Shown: one piece after another, positions 57,618 through 64,000 of the stretch
Layout of the letters: every line of letters starts with the position of its first letter
Position numbering within the stretch: position 1 is the stretch's first letter
Assembly: GCF_008801605.1 (NCBI RefSeq)
Contig: NZ_VZPJ01000014.1
Span: 1-64,000 of the forward strand
DNA length: 64,000 nucleotides
Origin: Pseudomonas brassicacearum subsp. brassicacearum
GTDB lineage: Bacteria; Pseudomonadota; Gammaproteobacteria; Pseudomonadales; Pseudomonadaceae
Reading direction: 5' to 3'
The notes under the pieces: generated by a model
What the model was told of the DNA's origin: nothing
Databases searched by the model: none
The model's input: only the letters and a program-made list of their open reading frames with translations
Program-made: the position numbers and the translations under genes

Positions 57618-58942
57618 CAACGGACTCCCGTGAGACTGGTTTTCGAACGATACGAATCGCTGTCGCGCGCAGGGGCCTGGCGCTGGGCAGCATCTTGATA
57701 GGCGAGGTAAATGCGTTGCTTCACGATGTGATCGGCAATGTGCCGGGCGTCATGCCAGACGCCCCAGATGAACGCCGAGCCTCGTCGCGACAACCAGGGC
57801 AAGCCGACGAAATACAGGCCCGGTTCGCTGGAAACGCCGCGCTGATGCCGAGGCTTGCCGTTGGCCCCGAGGGCGTCGACCTTCAGCCAGCTGTAGTCCA
57901 CCGAATAGCCGGTGGCCCAGATGACGCTGGCCACCCCGGCGGCGACCAGGTCCAGCTCCAGGATCGGCTGGGTCAGGCATTGCGGGTCGGGCAACTGGTC
58001 GCGGGCTTGAGGTTCGAGCGGCAGGTCCAAGCCATTGCGGGCAATGTAGGCGTCAGCGGCATCCAGCAGCGCCAGATAGTTCTCGTCGCCACGGGCGATG
58101 TTTTCGGCAAGATTCGGCTCAAAGCACACCACGCTGCCGTTGAACGATTTCGTCAGCCCCACCAGGGTGATGCCCTCGTGGGCCAGCCGGCGAAAATCCA
58201 CGGTATGACCGCCACGGGCACCGCTCACCGCAATGGTGACGTGCTCCTTGCCGGGCTTGACCGCTTCCGCATCCCACTCGCCCAACACACCTAGCCACCA
58301 GCAGAAATCGCGGTTGCGATAGGCCCTCGGCGGACGATCGTGGGCACCCACCGAGAGATAGACCTGCTTGCCGGCGCGCTGCAGCTCATCGGCGATCTGC
58401 ACCCCCGACGACCCGGCGCCCACCACCAACACCGCCCCCTCGGGCAATTGCCGGGGATTGCGGTACTGGGCCGAGTGCAGCTGGGTAACCGTCGCCATAT
58501 CCGGCGCAATTGGTGGAATCACCGGCTGCTGAAAGGGCCCAGTGGCGACGACGACATGGATCGCCTCGATCAAGCCTTCGGAGGTTTCAATGGTGAAGCC
58601 TGGGCGACCGACATTGCGCTCGACTTTCCTGACGTCCACGCCGGTACGGATCGGCGCGTTGAACTTGCTGGCATAGGCTTCGAAATAATCGGCCACCTGG
58701 TCCTTTGTCGCGAAGTCATCTGGACCGAGCCCGTCGAATTCCAACCCCGGAAAGCGGTCATGCCAGGCCGGCCCGTTGGCCACCAGCGAATCCCAGCGTG
58801 ATGTGCGCCAGGCTTCGGCAATGCGGCTTCGCTCCACCACCAGATGCGGCACGCCTTGCCGGCTCAAGTGCTCACTCATGGCTATGCCGGCCTGGCCGGC
58901 GCCTATAACAAGCGTATCGATGCGTAGGGTTTCAACGGGCAT
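57617..58942 (-). CDS. Flavin-containing monooxygenase (CzcO/TrkA-like)
   Basis: A 441-residue flavoprotein with two Rossmann motifs: VIGAGQAGIAMSEHL at 12-26 (FAD) and VVGAGSSGVQIADEL near 172 (NADPH). Between them lies VVERSRIAEAWRTSRWDSLVANGPAWHDRFPG. VIWATGYSVDYSW is the FMO-type ATG motif. The group performs N- or S-oxygenation or Baeyer-Villiger reactions. It is the first gene of the FMO-RidA-DUF1028-ArgE-(SBP) operon, which suggests oxidative breakdown of a nitrogenous compound. Confidence 0.9.
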   Translation of the reverse strand: MPVETLRIDTLVIGAGQAGIAMSEHLSRQGVPHLVVERSRIAEAWRTSRWDSLVANGPAWHDRFPGLEFDGLGPDDFATKDQVADYFEAYASKFNAPIRTGVDVRKVERNVGRPGFTIETSEGLIEAIHVVVATGPFQQPVIPPIAPDMATVTQLHSAQYRNPRQLPEGAVLVVGAGSSGVQIADELQRAGKQVYLSVGAHDRPPRAYRNRDFCWWLGVLGEWDAEAVKPGKEHVTIAVSGARGGHTVDFRRLAHEGITLVGLTKSFNGSVVCFEPNLAENIARGDENYLALLDAADAYIARNGLDLPLEPQARDQLPDPQCLTQPILELDLVAAGVASVIWATGYSVDYSWLKVDALGANGKPRHQRGVSSEPGLYFVGLPWLSRRGSAFIWGVWHDARHIADHIVKQRIYLAYQDAAQRQAPARDSDSYRSKTSLTGVR

Positions 58943-59127
58943 GTCTGTGCACTTCCGGCAGTAGGTTTGGTTCAGGCCGGCATAGCGCCGCCTCGGGTTC
59001 TGATTTTTTTGTTCTGCGCTTGCAGCTATCGAGATCAGATGTCGAGGCGATTGTGTTGGCGGGGGGAGATTTGCGAAACGAGGGTTTTTATCGTTGCTGG
59101 GAAGGAAAAAAATGGGCTATTGCGTGA

Positions 59128-59164
59128 TGATCGTTCCCACATTGGTTCTGCGTGAGAACGATCG
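59128..59164. repeat. Decayed GATCGTTCCCAC-type repeat
   Basis: GATCGTTCCCACATTGG ... GAGAACGATC in the 237-nt gap between the divergent FMO operon and the LysR gene at 59180. It is the same family as 53993-54106 but lacks the middle. The rest of the gap is featureless. Confidence 0.7.
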
Positions 59165-59179
59165 ATCGCGTTAACTAGT

Positions 59180-60094
59180 TCACTGCATCCGCGCCGGAAA
59201 CGCTTTGAGTTCCAGTTTCTCCATCACCAACCCGATGAACGCCGAAACCGCCAGCGGCAACTGCCGCCGGCTCGGATAGAGCACATTCAGGCCGAAGCCG
59301 ATGCGCCGGTATTGCGGCAGCACACGCACCAGGCTTCCGGCTTCCAGATCGAGGCTGCTCAGCGCCCCCGGCAACACGGCGATGCCCAGGCCCGCGACGG
59401 TCGCCCTGCGCAACGCCTGGGCGGTGTTGGCGTGGAATCGGCTGGCGATCTGCACCTGTTCCTCGATGCCGTCCGGGCCAACGAATCGCCAATGGGCCAT
59501 GCCGCCGGGTTGGCCGAAACTCACGCCGTCGTGGTGAGCCAGGTCCTGCAACGAAAGCGGCGTGCCGCGCGCGGCAATGTACGCGGGACTGGCAACCATG
59601 CCGTCGCCGTCGTTCTTGAGCAATTGACGACCGACATACCCCGAGTCCTGCAAGGGACCGCCGCGAAAGGCAACGTCGATGCGGTCGGCAATCAGATCGA
59701 CCCGGGCATCGCTGAGCACGAAATCAAGTTGCACTCGCGGATGTGCGGCTAAAAAGTCGGCCACCCATTCCATCGGGAAGAAATCGAAAAAATCCGCCAT
59801 CGCCGCGATGCGCACCAGGCCGCTGGGCTCCTCGCTGCCCATCATCAGTTCCTGTCCGGCATCCATCAGGCCGTCCACCGCATCCACGCAGCGTTCATAA
59901 AATCCCTGGCCCGCATGGGTCAGCGTGAGTTTGCGGGTCGAGCGCTGCAAAAGACGCGATTCCAGTTGCGCCTCCAACTGCTGGACCCGTCGGCTGACGG
60001 TATTGGAAGGCATCCCCAGGCGCCTGGCAGCTTCGGCGAAGCTGCCGCTGCGGACCACCTGGACGAACAGCGCAACATCGTTGAGATCGAGCAT
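59180..60094 (-). CDS. LysR-family transcriptional regulator
   Basis: A 304-residue LysR protein of the CrgA/DsdC-like type, started at the ATG at 60094 (MLDLNDVALFVQVVRSGSFAEAARRLGMPSNTVSRRVQQLEAQLESRLLQRSTRKLTLTHAG). The effector domain includes GLVRIAAMADFFDFFPMEWVADFLAAHPRVQLDFVLSDARVDLIADRIDVAFRGG. It is divergent from the pirin gene (121-nt gap), so it probably regulates the pirin-OYE pair in response to an electrophile or quinone. Upstream Met codons in frame are less likely starts. Confidence 0.92.
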   Translation of the reverse strand: MLDLNDVALFVQVVRSGSFAEAARRLGMPSNTVSRRVQQLEAQLESRLLQRSTRKLTLTHAGQGFYERCVDAVDGLMDAGQELMMGSEEPSGLVRIAAMADFFDFFPMEWVADFLAAHPRVQLDFVLSDARVDLIADRIDVAFRGGPLQDSGYVGRQLLKNDGDGMVASPAYIAARGTPLSLQDLAHHDGVSFGQPGGMAHWRFVGPDGIEEQVQIASRFHANTAQALRRATVAGLGIAVLPGALSSLDLEAGSLVRVLPQYRRIGFGLNVLYPSRRQLPLAVSAFIGLVMEKLELKAFPARMQ

Positions 60095-60215
60095 GGCGCG
60101 CACATTCCTTCGTTTCATGGATGAGTTCAATCCGATTGTATCGGCTAATCAATCCATTGGCAGGCACTTATCCTTCTCGCATCGAGGCCCGACGCCCAAG
60201 ACTTGGAGGCAACCC

Positions 60216-61055
60216 ATGAACAGCACCGTCGCAGCACCGCCGCGCGCCATCGTCCACCGCACCTCCGGCAGCAGCCATGGGCCGATCACCCGGCTCATGA
60301 GCCCCGGCGACCTGGGCCAGCTCTGCAAGCCATTCGTGTTTCTCGATCACTTCGCCTTCAACGCCGATGCCATGCAAAGAGGTTTCGGCATGCACCCTCA
60401 TTCCGGGATCGCCACGCTGACCTACATGATCGAGGGACAAGTGATCTACGAAGACACCACGGGCCAGTCAGGCACGCTGCCCAGCGGCGGCATGGAGTGG
60501 ATGCAAGCCGGTAACGGCGTGTGGCACACCGCCCGGCCGGTCGCAGGTTCGCCGATCCAAGGCTTCCAGCTCTGGGTTGCGCTGCCGGCGGCGGAAGAAA
60601 ATGCCCCGGCCAGCAGCGTCTACCTGGCCCCCTCCGAGATCCCCCGTGAAGGTCCGGCGCTGGTATTGCTCGGCCAATACGGCGCGGCCCGCAGTAGCGT
60701 CGCGGCGCCAGCGGGCATGAATTACCTCGCCGTGCAGTTGCAGGACAACGAGCACTGGCGCTACACGCCACCGGCCGGGCACACCGTCGCCTGGCTGGCG
60801 GTCAACGACGGCAGTCTCGATGCTGGCGGCCACGTCAATGCTGGAGAAATGGTGGTATTCGAAGCGTCCGGAGAGGCCATCGACATCGTTGCCCGAGGCG
60901 CGACCTCCTTCGTACTCGGTTCGGCGGTCAAGCATCCCCACGACCTGGTGATGGGCTACTACTCGGTGCACACCAGCGAGGCCGCCCTGGAAAAAGGCGA
61001 GAAAGAAATCCAGCGCATCGGCGCCCTTTTGCAACAAGAGGGTCGGTTGGCCTGA
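60216..61055 (+). CDS. Pirin-family protein (bicupin)
   Basis: A 279-residue pirin: PITRLMSPGDLGQLCKPFVFLDHFAF, then the metal-binding motif MHPHSGIATLTYMIEGQVIYEDTTGQSGTLPSGGMEWMQAGNGVWHTARP (His/His/Glu set of pirins), and a second cupin ending VLGSAVKHPHDLVMGYYSVHTSEAALEKGEKEI. The start at 60216 follows TTGGAGG. Some pirins act as quercetinases. It is in tandem with an old yellow enzyme gene 51 nt downstream and divergent from LysR. Confidence 0.92.
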   Translation: MNSTVAAPPRAIVHRTSGSSHGPITRLMSPGDLGQLCKPFVFLDHFAFNADAMQRGFGMHPHSGIATLTYMIEGQVIYEDTTGQSGTLPSGGMEWMQAGNGVWHTARPVAGSPIQGFQLWVALPAAEENAPASSVYLAPSEIPREGPALVLLGQYGAARSSVAAPAGMNYLAVQLQDNEHWRYTPPAGHTVAWLAVNDGSLDAGGHVNAGEMVVFEASGEAIDIVARGATSFVLGSAVKHPHDLVMGYYSVHTSEAALEKGEKEIQRIGALLQQEGRLA

Positions 61056-61106
61056 CCGACCCTCGACTCAACCCCTAATTCCTACCCGATCCCTTAGAGG
61101 TGAATC

Positions 61107-62183
61107 ATGACTGACATCGGTCTCGATCTTCTGTTGTCCCGCACTCAAGTCGGCAAGCTGTCCCTGAACAACCGCATGATAATGGCACCGATGACCCGCA
61201 GCCGCGCGGGCGCTGGCGATGCAGCCACGCCCCTGATGGCCGAGTACTACAGCCAACGGGCCAGCGCCGGCCTGATCATCAGCGAAGGCTCCCAGGTGTC
61301 GGCCCAGGGCAAGGGTTACCTGAGAACGCCAGGGATCTTTACTCCTGAGCAGATCACCGGCTGGAAACAGGTGACCGACGCGGTCCATGCCGAGGGCGGG
61401 CAGATCTTCTTGCAGCTCTGGCACGTGGGCCGTCTTTCCCATCCATTGGTGCAGGTCAACGGCGCCCAACCCGTAGCCCCCTCGGCAATCAAGGCCGATG
61501 GCGAGATCTACACCCCCGAAGGGCTCAAGCCCTATGAACTGCCACGGGCCCTGGCGCTCGATGAAATCCCCGGCGTGGTCGCCGACTTCCGCCAGGCCGC
61601 GGCCAACGCGAAGCTGGCCGGCTTTGACGGTGTGGAGATTCATGGCGCCAACGGCTACTTGATCGACCAGTTCCTGCGTGACGGCACCAACCAACGTACC
61701 GATGCCTACGGCGGCTCGATCGAGAACCGCGCGCGCTTCCTCAAGGAAGTGGTCGAGTCGGTGATCGAAGTCTTCGGCGCCAGCCGTGTCGGCGTTCGCC
61801 TGTCGCCGATCTTCAGCTACTTCTCGATGAGCGACAGCAACCCGCAGGCGACTTTCGACTACACGGCCAGAATGCTCAGCCGCTACGGCCTGGCTTACCT
61901 GCACATCGTGGAATTGGGCGAAGGCCCGTTCGACTTCCTGGAACTCAAGCGTCGCTTCGGTGGGACGTACATTGCCAATGGCGGCTACAGCGCCGAACGC
62001 GCCGCCACTGCTATCAGCCGTGGAGAAGCTGACCTGGTGGCATTCGGCACGCCGTTTTTGGCAAACCCGGACCTGGTGGAACGTTTCAAACGAGGCCAGG
62101 CGCTGAACACCCCTGATGCATCGACGTTCTACCAGGGCGACGAGCGCGGTTATACCGACTATCCGACCCTGACCGAGGCCTGA
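61107..62183 (+). CDS. Old yellow enzyme-family alkene reductase (NemA/XenB-like)
   Basis: A 358-residue FMN TIM-barrel oxidoreductase: GKLSLNNRMIMAPMTRSRAG, YYSQRASAGLIISEGSQVSAQGKGYLRTPGIFTPEQITGWK, LQLWHVGRLSHP, FDGVEIHGANGYLIDQFLRDGTNQRTDAYGGSIENRARFL (FMN and substrate-binding His/Asn with the catalytic Tyr region). It reduces activated C=C bonds or nitro compounds with NADPH. It is second gene after pirin, probably one transcript controlled by the divergent LysR. Confidence 0.95.
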   Translation: MTDIGLDLLLSRTQVGKLSLNNRMIMAPMTRSRAGAGDAATPLMAEYYSQRASAGLIISEGSQVSAQGKGYLRTPGIFTPEQITGWKQVTDAVHAEGGQIFLQLWHVGRLSHPLVQVNGAQPVAPSAIKADGEIYTPEGLKPYELPRALALDEIPGVVADFRQAAANAKLAGFDGVEIHGANGYLIDQFLRDGTNQRTDAYGGSIENRARFLKEVVESVIEVFGASRVGVRLSPIFSYFSMSDSNPQATFDYTARMLSRYGLAYLHIVELGEGPFDFLELKRRFGGTYIANGGYSAERAATAISRGEADLVAFGTPFLANPDLVERFKRGQALNTPDASTFYQGDERGYTDYPTLTEA

Positions 62184-62236
62184 GGCCCAGCGTCCAGCGC
62201 GCGTCTCGCTATGCATTATACAAAACAGCGAAATTA

Positions 62237-62265
62237 CTTGTACAAAACACTTTAATTTGTACAAG
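62237..62265. promoter_or_regulatory. TTGTACA operator 1: inverted repeat CTTGTACAAA / TTTGTACAAG
   Basis: Perfect 10-bp arms (62237-62246 and 62256-62265) are separated by 9 nt in the promoter region of the NTF2-SDR-FAD operon. A related TTATACAAAA lies at 62216-62225. The word TTGTACA recurs four times in about 80 nt. Confidence 0.75.
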
Positions 62266-62288
62266 GCGTGCAGTAGGCTTCTAAAAAC

Positions 62289-62314
62289 TTGTACAGGAAT
62301 TATTTCCTGTACAA
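62289..62314. promoter_or_regulatory. TTGTACA operator 2: inverted repeat TTGTACAGGAA / TTCCTGTACAA
   Basis: Perfect 11-bp arms (62289-62299 and 62304-62314) are separated by TTAT. It ends 16 nt upstream of the NTF2-like start codon, where bound protein would block transcription or translation. It is of the kind bound by MerR-type LitR light-response repressors in Pseudomonas, as I recall that literature. No litR is in the window. Confidence 0.75.
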
Positions 62315-62330
62315 CAATCGGAGCCTATGC

Positions 62331-62753
62331 ATGTCCGTCTACCTCCAGCGTTTCGCCCACGCTTTCGCCGAGCTGGACGCCAGTCGCCTGGCTGAGCTCG
62401 ATGAGCTCTACAGCGCCGACATACAGTTCCAAGACCCTCTGCACCGGATCGAAGGCCTGTCGGCCCTGCGCACTTACTTTGCCCAGTTGTACGCCAACGT
62501 CAGCAACCTGCGCTATGACTTCCACGCCTTCGATGAAGTCGGTGCCGGAGAGGGCTATCTGCGCTGGACCCTGCATTTCAGTCATCCTCGCCTGGCGCAA
62601 GGAGCACCCATCGCGCTGCAAGGCTGCAGCTATCTGCGTTGGAATGATCGAGTCTACCTGCACCAAGACTTTTTCGACGCAGGCGCCCTGCTCTACGAAC
62701 ATCTGCCGCTGTTTGGATCGGTGATTCGCTGGCTCAAGCGGAGGTTGGCATGA
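62331..62753 (+). CDS. NTF2/SnoaL-like family protein
   Basis: A 140-residue alpha+beta-barrel protein started at 62331 (MSVYLQRFAHAFAELDASRLAELDELYSADIQFQDPLHRIEGLSALRTYFAQLYANVSNLRYDFHAFDEVGAGEGYLRWTLHF). It has the nuclear-transport-factor-2 fold and no defined catalytic residues that I can name. It is first gene of an operon (4-nt overlap with the SDR) that in many pseudomonads lies with photolyase, LitR and cyclopropane fatty-acid synthase genes and responds to light. Control by the TTGTACA palindromes is inferred. Confidence 0.88.
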   Translation: MSVYLQRFAHAFAELDASRLAELDELYSADIQFQDPLHRIEGLSALRTYFAQLYANVSNLRYDFHAFDEVGAGEGYLRWTLHFSHPRLAQGAPIALQGCSYLRWNDRVYLHQDFFDAGALLYEHLPLFGSVIRWLKRRLA

Positions 62754-63505
62754 GCCGTGTCTGGCTGACCGGCGCCAGCAGCGGCATTGGCGCGGCATTG
62801 GCGGCAGTCCTTCTGGAACAGGGGCATCACCTGGCTGTGAGTGCGCGCCGGACCCACCCCCTGGAGACGTTGGCCACACGCTATCAAGACCAGATATTGG
62901 TGCTACCGGGCGACCTGACCGACCCGCACCAGGTCGCCACGATCTGCCAGCAGATTGACCTTCATTGGGGGGCGCTCGACCTGGTAATCCTCAATGCCGG
63001 CACCTGCGAATACCTGGAGCCGGACCACTTCGACACCCGCCTGGTCGAACGACTCATCAACACCAACCTGCTGGGTACTTGCCATTGCCTGGAGGCCGCC
63101 CTGCCCTTGCTGCGCCGGGGCCAGCGTCCACATCTGGTGGCGGTGAGCAGTGCGGTCACCTGGCTGGCCCTGCCTCGCGCCGGCGCCTACGGTGCGTCCA
63201 AAGCCGCGTTGCGTTATCTGATCGAATCCTTGCGCATCGACCTGGCCGCCGAGGGTATCGATGTCACCCTGGTCAGTCCCGGCTTCGTCGACACGCCACT
63301 GACCCGACGCAACGACTTCCCCATGCCCATGCGCTGGTCGGCGCAACGAGCGGCCCGCCATATCGCGCGACGCCTGCCGGCGCGCCCGCTAGACATTGCG
63401 TTTCCGTGGTCCTTCACGCTGGTCCTGCGCCTGCTCGGGCATTTGCCTGCCCGCTGGCGTCTGGCCCTTGGCCAACGCCTGGCACGCCCTTCCAAGGAGT
63501 CATGA
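62750..63505 (+). CDS. SDR-family NAD(P)-dependent oxidoreductase
   Basis: A 251-residue classical SDR. TGASSGIG is at 6-13, LNAGTCEYLE gives the NAG motif, and the catalytic Y147-G-A-S-K151 is preceded by VSSAVTW. The C-terminal ~40 residues are extended and hydrophobic/basic (IAFPWSFTLVLRLLGHLPARWRLALGQRLARP), suggesting a membrane-associated tail. It overlaps the NTF2 gene by 4 nt and ends 3 nt before the FAD oxidoreductase gene. Confidence 0.93.
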   Translation: MSRVWLTGASSGIGAALAAVLLEQGHHLAVSARRTHPLETLATRYQDQILVLPGDLTDPHQVATICQQIDLHWGALDLVILNAGTCEYLEPDHFDTRLVERLINTNLLGTCHCLEAALPLLRRGQRPHLVAVSSAVTWLALPRAGAYGASKAALRYLIESLRIDLAAEGIDVTLVSPGFVDTPLTRRNDFPMPMRWSAQRAARHIARRLPARPLDIAFPWSFTLVLRLLGHLPARWRLALGQRLARPSKES

Positions 63506-63508
63506 AGC

Positions 63509-64000
63509 ATGCGCATCGCGATCATCGGCAGCGGCATTTCCGGGCTGACATGTGCTTACCTGTTGGCCCGCAGGCACCAGATTACCCTGTTCGAGGCCGA
63601 CGACAGGATAGGTGGCCACACCCACACCGTGGATGTCGATTGGCAGGGGCAGCGCTATGGCGTAGACACAGGCTTCATTGTGTACAACGACTGGACCTAC
63701 CCGAATTTCATCCGTCTGCTGGACCAGTTGGGCGTCGCGTCTCGCCCTACTGAAATGAGCTTCTCCGTGCATGATCCGGCCACCGGCCAGGAGTATAAGG
63801 GCCACACCCTGCGCAGCCTGTTCGCCCGCCGTGGCAATCTGTTTTCACCCGGGTTCTGGGGCATGCTGTGGGACATACTCAGGTTCAATCGGCAGGCCAC
63901 CGCCGACCTGCAGGCGCAGCGCATCGATAGCAGCGCCCGGCTCGGCGACTACCTGCACAGCCAAGGGTATAGCCAACGTTTCATCGATCACTACATCGTC
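63509..64000 (+). CDS. FAD-dependent amine-oxidase-like oxidoreductase, N-terminal part
   Basis: The first 164 codons of a flavoprotein that continues past the right edge. The N-terminus MRIAIIGSGISGLTCAYLLA is the GxGxxG FAD motif, followed by ITLFEADDRIGGHTHTVDVDWQGQRYGVDTGFIVYNDWTYPNFIRLLDQLGV, typical of the NAD(P)-binding/FAD amine-oxidase-like group found next to DUF1365 and cyclopropane-fatty-acyl synthase genes. It is the third gene of the TTGTACA-controlled operon. A role in modifying membrane fatty acids is inferred from those usual neighbours, which are not visible here. Confidence 0.88.
   Translation, partial: MRIAIIGSGISGLTCAYLLARRHQITLFEADDRIGGHTHTVDVDWQGQRYGVDTGFIVYNDWTYPNFIRLLDQLGVASRPTEMSFSVHDPATGQEYKGHTLRSLFARRGNLFSPGFWGMLWDILRFNRQATADLQAQRIDSSARLGDYLHSQGYSQRFIDHYIV

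Noticed and set aside
1..64000. Prophage, insertion sequence, integron or CRISPR
   Set aside because: No integrase, transposase, phage structural gene, terminal inverted repeat pair or regularly spaced repeat array was found. All repeats are REP-type or in-gene.

Overview
The window is chromosomal DNA from a Pseudomonas, most probably of the P. fluorescens complex. The evidence is high GC with strong third-position G/C bias, many copies of the fluorescent-pseudomonad REP/REPIN family (GTGGGAGCGAGCTTGCTCGCGAT-like), and gene content: a complete hpa homoprotocatechuate pathway, a FeaR/MoaF monoamine cluster, a TRAP transporter and many LysR/AraC regulators. No rRNA, tRNA, CRISPR array, integrase or transposase was seen. 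Almost every gene is intact; only the two window-edge genes are cut.

Layout. (1) 1-5.6 kb: the start of a CstA-type transporter divergent from a Cache-domain histidine kinase and NarL-type response regulator; then an NAD-dependent epimerase-like gene and an MFS exporter divergent from a TetR regulator with a clear operator. (2) 5.7-9.6 kb: a PheC-like periplasmic protein and a three-gene TRAP transporter. (3) 9.6-19.1 kb: a long AT-rich intergenic region followed by a five-gene exopolysaccharide operon: wecB, a BcsB-like gene, nfrB (glycosyltransferase plus MshEN-type c-di-GMP-binding region), nfrA (outer-membrane) and a ybcH-position gene. It resembles the E. coli phage N4 receptor/NGR glycan system, but with its own wecB and a BcsB-like subunit. 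It is followed by a tiny secreted repeat protein. (4) 19.7-31.6 kb: the complete hpa meta-cleavage cluster (hpaA, hpaG1G2EDFXHI) bracketed by two hpaR-type MarR genes, followed by a two-component 4-hydroxyphenylacetate 3-hydroxylase of the C1/C2 type.

(5) 31.9-44.6 kb: an aromatic-monoamine cluster (FAD amine oxidoreductase, cupin, LuxR solo, MoaF-like protein, two SDRs, FeaR, DUF3156 protein, APC permease, porin, PAS/MCP-tip protein, phenylacetaldehyde-type dehydrogenase). Together (4) and (5) would take tyramine or dopamine through (hydroxy)phenylacetaldehyde and 4-hydroxyphenylacetate to homoprotocatechuate, then to succinate semialdehyde and pyruvate. This is close to the 3,4-dihydroxyphenylacetate catabolon described in P. 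putida U. (6) 44.8-49.5 kb: an amidase/MFS/outer-membrane operon with its AraC regulator. (7) 49.7-53.0 kb: a MexT-like LysR, a stand-alone receiver protein and an NDH-2-like flavoprotein. (8) 53.1-58.9 kb: a LysR gene convergent with an operon for a flavin monooxygenase, RidA-like protein, DUF1028 protein, ArgE-like deacetylase and an orphan ABC solute-binding protein. (9) 59.2-62.2 kb: LysR, pirin and old yellow enzyme. (10) 62.2-64 kb: the start of an NTF2-like/SDR/FAD-oxidoreductase operon preceded by two long TTGTACA palindromes, of the kind linked to LitR/MerR light responses in Pseudomonas.

All functional statements are homology-by-eye from translated sequence and gene order; no database search was run.
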